Shown piece after piece: positions 57,906-64,000 of a DNA stretch of 64,000 nt; the first letter of the stretch is position 1; each line of letters opens with the position of its first letter. A program made the translations under genes and the position numbers. Source of the DNA: Phlebotomus papatasi (taxonomy: Eukaryota > Arthropoda > Insecta > Diptera > Psychodidae); the NCBI RefSeq assembly GCF_024763615.1, contig NC_077223.1:63302627-63366626 (forward strand). Direction: 5' to 3'. Under the pieces are notes generated by a model that was given only the letters and a program-made list of their open reading frames with translations, ran no database searches and had not been told where the DNA came from.

Positions 57906-58186
57906 GCGGATCGCGGTGTGTTCGTGGATTTTAGTGGGCCGCGGAATTTTTCGTGTATTTGCGTGGATCGCGGTGTTGCTCCCGGATTTTCTCGGATCGC
58001 GGAATCGTTCACGAATTTTCGCGAACCGCGAAATTTCTCGCGGATCGTGGAATCTTTTGCGGACCGAAGAATTTTTGACGGATTTACGCAGCCGGCAGAA
58101 TTTATTGTGGATTTTCCCGGACCGTGGATTTTTTCGCGGATTTTTGAAGATCGCAGTATTACTCGCGGATTGCGGAACAGTTTCTG
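57906..58186 (+). repeat. GC/CpG-rich degenerate tandem repeat
   Basis: Repeated GCGGATCGCGG / GAATTTTTCGCGGATTTT units recur at irregular spacings of about 19 and 28-29 bp (57906, 57934, 57963, 57992, 58021, 58040, 58059). It is conspicuously CpG-rich in AT-rich surroundings and begins about 75 bp after the palindrome. Open frames on both strands here reflect the absence of stop codons in the unit, not coding. Confidence 0.75.
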
Positions 58187-58189
58187 AGC

Positions 58190-60492
58190 CATTTTGGCAT
58201 TAAAGTTTTACATGTATTTTTGTGCATTTCTGACAATCGAATTTGCACTTCAATTTTCAACGACCTCGAGTTGCACGCATTTCGAGGTTTCCTGTAATGA
58301 ATCTCAGCTAGCATCAGGTCATCTGGACTGGACTTCGATTTTGCCCCCAATTCGAATTTGCAATGAAAGAATCACACATAGCATAAGTCCATTTAGGCTT
58401 ATCACTGACTTTTTTCTTCTCCGAGAAAAATTATATCGGCATATTATGTAGTCACCGCGATATTAGCTGGTTTTGTGAAATGCCCATGACGATTGACGAT
58501 TCATAATTTTTACGATTTTCTACAATTTTTTGAAACAACGAGACTGATCGTGAAAATCATAAAAATTCGCTCAGCTGTAATTCATAAGATTTCTCACACA
58601 GGGGATGAGTTTTGTTGTTTTGTATTCTTTTTTCTCCTCCGCCTGATCGCAAAAAACTGCAGGCGTGCTGAAGGTCAGAGAGAAAAGGAAAGACATGGTG
58701 AAAAATGCGACGCGTAATCTTGTGGCGAATTGCTGAACAATTTTGAGTAGCATTTCTCGGAAGCTCGGAAAGCTATCAAAAGCTCATGAAAATTTCCAAT
58801 TTGGAGCATGTTGTTTAAAATTTAATTGCAAAAAAACTATTAGGAGTTTCTCCAATTCTAATGTACCATTTGAAAGCTAATGAAATGTAGATTGGTACAA
58901 AAATAATTATTAATTCGGAAAAAATGATATTCTCGGTACAAAGATGCAATGAAAACTGTCATTTTTTGGACAATTTTTAATTGAAAAATACTTGGAAAAT
59001 TTGTATGAAAAGTGAAAGAAGTGAAACAGGCATTTTGTAGAGCATGTCTTTAGGAACAAAATTAAAAAAAAATATACCTCTCTATCTTTCATATTCTAGG
59101 AGATAATGCAGCTTCTTTGTGGCATGTTTTAGGAGTATACGAATGTTTGGAAAATTATATTACGAAAGCAAAACAGTTTTTCGAAAAATTAAAACAGGGA
59201 ATTCAAAGATAATATAAAAAACTACCCTCAGTTAAATTTTCAAGGAAATATCTCAAAAATTGTAAGACTTGATACACTTTTAATTTTGGGTTTTTGTATG
59301 GAGACGCCATTTTCTGGCTTTTCGATCCTCTTAATAATAACTATTTTTTTCCTATGTTAATCAATAATTGTGACTCATAGCAATATATTTTAATAGTTGG
59401 TCCGAAGACTCACATTTCCTAAAAAAAAATAGGATCCCAGCTCTTTTTTACTATAGTTTCAGAAAGCAAAAATTAAAAATAGGTCCAAAACTGTAATTTC
59501 ATGTGACCGATTTTGATAATCTCAAGGATATAGGGAAAGATTTCTTAAAATACGACATATTACTTTACGGCTGACAACGCCTTTCGCACAAATTACGAAA
59601 ATCGAAACGAATACTTCACAGTTCACAGCAGTGCGGAGAACTCGAACGAAACGCTGAAAACAATTACAGCGAAAATAGAAACAGTTGTGGCGAATAAAAT
59701 ATTTGTTTCTAATATTTTGAAATAACAAAAACTTATTTAATTAATCATTCTTTTTGTTATAAGGCAGTGCCCACCTTAATTGATTAATATACCATGAGCC
59801 GTACCAGCAAATGAGTTGTTAAAACTGAATTACCTATAAGATTTTATAATTAATGAACCCTGAAAAATAAATCATAACATTTTCCTTTATTCCGCTTTGT
59901 TGATTTTCCATCTGTTCCTATTGAGGTTTCTTGCAAAATTTTGCTTACTTCTGCGGAAATTGGTGCTGATTGTAAATCACTTTAAGTAGATTTCGACACC
60001 TTTCATCCAACCGCAAAAAAGGCCTCCCCAAGTTCATGGATGGAAAAACAAGGGTTGCAAATAATAAAGAAAGCTCCCCCATCTGTGGTGATAATTCAAT
60101 AGAAATGTCTCCGGAGGGCGCCGGGAAAGTGAAAGGAAGGATTTCACTCACGCACATCTCATCAGATATACTTCCCATGTGAATGCAAATAATGAGCAAA
60201 GCAGCAATTTACCACTGAGAATGATTATGTAAATTAGCGACGTAATCTTGTAACACTGTAATACACAAGCATAACAGAAACTCTTGGGGAAGAAAGCTCA
60301 TCCTCGGGGGGGATTTGCACAATTACAACGTCGAATATGCGTGAAAGTTTGAAGGGGCGGCTGTATATTCATAACAGCAAGAAAAGGATGGAAATTTCTT
60401 TTTTCAAAACTGCAGTATTCAAAAGGATTCTTCTAAACTGTAGAATAAAACTTCAAAAATTGAAGAAGAAAAATTCTCAGAATGCTAATGTG
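58190..60492. other. Intergenic, nothing recognised
   Basis: AT-rich sequence without identifiable repeat ends or coding similarity. Small frames are scattered on both strands. Confidence 0.5.
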
Positions 60493-60622
60493 CTAGACAG
60501 ACTTACGGTGTAAGCCGAGAGACAGCTTAACGCAATTATTTATAAACAAAATAATGATTAGACTATATTCCCATCAGTTCCCCAGTAAACCGTCTCTTGA
60601 CTTAAGCCGCAAGTCTAGTACA
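60493..60622. mobile_element. CCGAGAGACRGCTTA MITE, intact copy
   Basis: A 130-bp inverted-repeat element: CTAGACAGACTTACGG ... CCGCAAGTCTAGTAC, with the family core CCGAGAGACAGCTTA and its inverse AACCGTCTCTTGACTTA. Confidence 0.7.
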
Positions 60623-61331
60623 TAAGGCTTAATAAAACTGCGGAAGCTTCATGAAATTGTCCCTCAAATTTAATAACCTTAAACTTTAATAACCTGTTAG
60701 TTACCAATGCGTTAACGTTACTAATTGGTTCAATTTGGAATGAAAATTATCTAAAATAATCCATTGCATTAAATATAATAAAAATGACAAATTTATGTTT
60801 TATTTTTTATTTACTTAAAAATATTTAAACAAAATTAATTTTGATCAAATCGGTTGAGAAGTGTACCATTTCCCCTTGGAAACTCTCTACTTTTTAACTT
60901 ATTTTTAAAATATAAGTAAAATTAGAACTTCAGGTTTGTCTAACAATTTTTTTATAACGTGAGCATCAGGTAAAACTGAAACGACAAATATAGCCACCAA
61001 TTCAAAAACAAAATTTTACAAAACTTTAGGTTCCGAAAATTCATAAGAAAATGAAGAAAAACGTATTATTCGCTTTTAGAGAGTTTAAGTTTCATTCCGT
61101 TCTCGACTTAGCTAGTTATTAAAAGTATTAAAAACTCTGTTCCAAAACGATAGGATTTTAAAATACCTTGTGGATTTTTTTTATTGTATCTGCATAATAC
61201 TGAATTCTGTAGCTTTATAACCAAATATAATAACCATATAATTCCTTCATAATCACAGGTGTTGTAAAGCTTTCAACTCATCAATTACATACCATTAATC
61301 TCCTATTTACAGGATATGTGTTAAATCGGTG

Positions 61332-61705
61332 TCGGTCAAAATGCCGAGAATCGAAATCCCGAACGCCAAGATCCCGAAAAATCTAAATTCCAAAGAAACA
61401 AAATCCTGAAATGCCAAAATCCCGAATAGCAAGAAGCTCAAATGGGTCGAAATTCCAAAAAGCCATAATCCCGAAAAGCCAATATCATGAAAAGCCAAAA
61501 ACCCGAATAGCAAAAATCCCTAATGAGCCAAAATTCTGAAAAAACCATAATCCCGAAAAGGCAATACCCTGAGAAGCCAAAATTGCGAACGATAAAATCC
61601 CGAAAAACCAAAATTCTGTATAGCTAAATTTGTGAATAAGCCAAAATTTCGTAAATCCAAAATACCGAAAAGTCGAAATCCCGGAAAGCCAATATTTGGG
61701 ATAAT
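61332..61705 (+). repeat. CCAAAATCCCGAAAAGC tandem array
   Basis: It begins GTGTCGGTCAAAATGCCGAG, matching the family end, and continues with some 20 degenerate 15-16-bp units such as CAAAATCCCGAATAGCAAGA. This is the longest array of this repeat in the window. No inverted partner is visible nearby. Two long - strand frames here only translate the repeat. Confidence 0.75.
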
Positions 61706-61956
61706 TTTTTACCACAAAATTTTGTCAATTAAATATTCTTGAGGATGAGCCTGTCTCTATTATTCGGGGCCTATTACACTTTATCTGTAAGGCCTCTACA
61801 CTAGGATTATGTATTTTAAATGGGTTAATCGGTGTGATAAATTTAATGAAATACCTGCTTTATCTTGTGGCCAGAGCACTTAGAATTTAAATTACAAGCC
61901 AAACCTATAGGATTCTGACATACAAGGCCTCTATTCTTCATCCGGTATCCCTTAAA

Positions 61957-62100
61957 GGCCTCTATACACTAGGAGAAATTTCTTTAAAAAAAAATGCCTT
62001 TTTTAAGAAAATTTCCCCTATCCTTGTAGGCAGAAACGTCAGAATTTTTTTAAAAAAAGGCAATTTTTGACGAAAATTGCTTCTAGTGTGTAGACACCAT
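61957..62100. mobile_element. GGCCTCTATACACTAG MITE
   Basis: GGCCTCTATACACTAGGAGA and inverse GCTTCTAGTGTGTAGACACC enclose A-rich arms that fold back around CCTTGTAGG (about 62035). Confidence 0.65.
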
Positions 62101-62462
62101 AAGATTCAAAGGGTTTTGAAATGATCTATATTTTAAAATATTTTGTTCTTTACGCAAGGCTTGTTTGGACGTGGTTTATTTTCCCTTACTAAGTATACCC
62201 ATTTGTTTGAGCAGGATACAATTAGTCTAGTAATACTTCTAGACAATTAGTCTAGTCATATTTTTTCGGTCTACAATAAACTTTTATACTAAAATTTTAA
62301 CATTCTAAAAAGTTTTCAACATTAATTCGCCATCAAACCCTTAAATGGGATTCATTATTTAATTTTTAACCGGTTTCAGGAGTTTTAGGAGGATTAGGTT
62401 TGCCACTCACGCCGCTCTCTCCTTCCCGGACGTTATTCTCAGAGGCGATTACGTTTGGGATA

Positions 62463-63162
62463 TGGAAACTTCGTTACATGTTCGTATTGCACATTTCGTA
62501 TTGCGGAAACTTCGTATTCTAGTACATTTCGTATTTTACCATTTCGTATTTCACATTTCATATTTCATAAATTTTGTACAAAAATTGAACAAGGCGCTAC
62601 TGATAGCTTTCCAAAGCACGGAAAATTTCCCTTATACGGGCTTCAGACCTAAGGCTTAGCCATATGGCTTAACTTTTCTAATATCTTATCAGTCAAGATT
62701 TTTTGGAAAATTTTGTCTTAGGATTGGATTATTAAAGGAAAATGACCTATTACATTTTGAAAAATCAATGAAATCGGTTGCTGTTTAAGGTTTAGAGACC
62801 CTCGGGAAATGGGCTAAACCTTTAGTCTGAATACGATCTTAGCCTCAACAGGCGATACCAAATAACTTTCCGGAGCGCAGAAAATTTCCCTTAGCCTGAA
62901 CAGGCGCTATTGATAATTAGAGTTTGAAGTTCGACTTTAAACTCAGACCCGAGGCGCATAGCATCCTTATCCCCATAAAACTGCAATTCTATTATTTTAT
63001 TGGTTGATGCTTAAAATGTATGGCAGACGAAATGTTCAATTTTTGTACGAAATGTATGAAAGACGAAATGTGAAATACGAAATGTGGAATACGAAGTTTC
63101 CGCAATACGAAATGTGCAATACGAACATGTAAAATACGAAATGTAAAATACGAAGTTTCCGC
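62463..63162. mobile_element. Foldback element with ATTTCGTATT-repeat arms
   Basis: The left arm (about 62463-62590) has GGAAACTTCGT followed by repeats of ACATTTCGTATT. The right arm (about 63020-63162) is the inverse, ACGAAATGT/ATACGAA repeats ending CGAAGTTTCCGC. The loop contains the MITE at 62637-62838. No ORF is meaningful. Confidence 0.65.
62637..62838. mobile_element. MITE, uninterrupted paralogue of the foldback target
   Basis: It begins GGGCTTCAGACCTAAGGCTT and ends with CTAAACCTTTAGTCTGAATA, matching 30281-30365 plus 34742-34856. It lies in the loop of the ATTTCGTATT foldback at 62463-63162. Confidence 0.65.
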
Positions 63163-63231
63163 AAACCATTACGCTTTATGTTCCAAGGCAAAATGTTGAA
63201 TTTGCTTTAGTTTCTTTACTTGGGTCTATTC

Positions 63232-63300
63232 CGAAGTCGGCACCCTATCACAATAGCTTGCAGAGCTTTTCTGGACAATGCTTCTCTATTCATGTGATGA
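63232..63300 (-). mobile_element. Short LINE C-terminal relic
   Basis: Bases 63240-63276 (ending GCTTTTCTGGAC) resemble 39866-39900 (ending GCTTTTCTGGGG) inside the 228-bp LINE fragment, with shared CACAATRGCYTGCA. It is too short to assign further. Confidence 0.4.
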
Positions 63301-63490
63301 ATATAACCATTCTATCAGAGCTGTTGTGACTTTTTAACATGAAAGAGCAGGTCCCCGCGAACGGTAACGTTCCTCCCTCGATCTTTAATGAATGAGTGAT
63401 TCCCTTAATCGTCCGGAGTTACCTTATATCGGAAGCTTGTTCTCGCAATATTATTTCTTTCGGTTATTACTCAAAACTCACGACCATTGG

Positions 63491-63630
63491 TAAGGGCCTT
63501 GACAGACCTGAGGATTAGCCGAGAGACGGCTTAGCGTAATTATATTAGAAATAATGGTTAAACTCCATTTCCATCATTTTCCACTAAGTCGTCTCTCGGC
63601 TTAAGTCGTAAGTGTGTCTGGGGCATAAGG
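63491..63630. mobile_element. CCGAGAGACRGCTTA MITE, third copy
   Basis: The core AGCCGAGAGACGGCTTAGCG and inverse TAAGTCGTCTCTCGGCTTAA match the copies at 37829 and 60493. The outer inverted repeat is CCTTGACAGACCT / AGTGTGTCTGGGGC. Confidence 0.7.
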
Positions 63631-64000
63631 ATAAAAACGCACAGCTTTAAAAACCGAAAATTTAGCCGAACAACTGAAATCGGTCTTCCCAATCACACTT
63701 GCCTAATTAGTGCGGAAGCCTAGCAAAAGCTTACCTAGAGCACAGGGTTTACCTTTCAATCAGTCGTGAATACCTCAAAGTATTTAAACTTCTCCACCTG
63801 GTTGTTGAGAGATCACCATTACTTCCGATCCCTTGAAGGGGTTATGACCGGTATGACCTAAAGTTATTTTTGGGTGATGTGAATTTGCGAAGCCAAATAT
63901 TACCTTTTTGCAATATATTAAGAATAGTTACAGTATTAAAAAAATGACTCGAAGAAAAAGTCTGTTCCTCATTGCAAATTTTCTTTAATAAAAAATTATA

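Noticed and set aside
57705..58203. Overlapping frames of 95-160 codons on both strands
   Set aside because: They lie in the GC-rich tandem repeat and palindrome end, overlap in several frames and show no domain.

Overview
This is AT-rich, intron-bearing, repeat-dense animal nuclear DNA. The two identifiable host genes are both insect-type chemosignal receptors, and gene structure and repeat content suggest a dipteran, probably a lower (nematoceran) fly such as a sand fly or midge. The order-level call rests on the protein families and the species is a guess. No bacterial, viral or CRISPR feature is visible.

Host genes. (1) A complete sex peptide/myoinhibitory peptide receptor (SPR, a class A GPCR) runs on the + strand from 2475 to 24091. 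It has six coding exons joined by GT-AG introns with consistent phases and encodes 411 residues. Introns 1, 3 and 5 are 4.9, 5.5 and 9.8 kb; introns 2 and 4 are 73 and 121 bp. Three short upstream ORFs precede the start codon. (2) A three-exon insect gustatory receptor-like gene lies on the - strand, 43447 down to 42227, 364 residues. The last two exons are short and are found only by following splice sites; the last carries the diagnostic TFTVIMIQF motif.

The rest is almost entirely mobile-element material, nearly all non-autonomous; no transposase ORF was found. Two large groups of TA-flanked inverted-repeat elements dominate. One group ends in GGG..CCC: families starting GGGTAAGTG, GGGGAAAG, GGGGGAAG, GGGCGTTTC, GGGTGGAG, GGGGAGACC and others. 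The other ends in CACWGAG or close variants: families at 9954, 10581, 14597, 15125, 15731, 30366 and 49850. There are also two TTAA-flanked piggyBac-like MITEs, one hAT-like MITE with a clean 8-bp duplication, and several non-LTR retrotransposon pieces. One of these keeps a 550-codon open reverse transcriptase and sits, with a target duplication, inside a MITE.

The most unusual structures are foldback elements whose inverted arms are made of short tandem repeats. The largest is 4.4 kb (30366-34741). Its arms are 22-bp repeats, each able to fold its own ATCCCA-NNN-TGGGAT hairpin, and it sits at a TA inside a MITE whose uninterrupted relative is at about 62637-62838. Others are the 1.67-kb element with about 500-bp inverted ends in SPR intron 3 (10581-12254), a 2.1-kb palindrome (55686-57830) whose arms differ by a MITE-associated deletion, and arrays built from CCAAAATCCCGAAAAG, TTTGTTCGTAAA and ATTTCGTATT units. 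Many insertions are nested, so relative ages can be read from the window itself.
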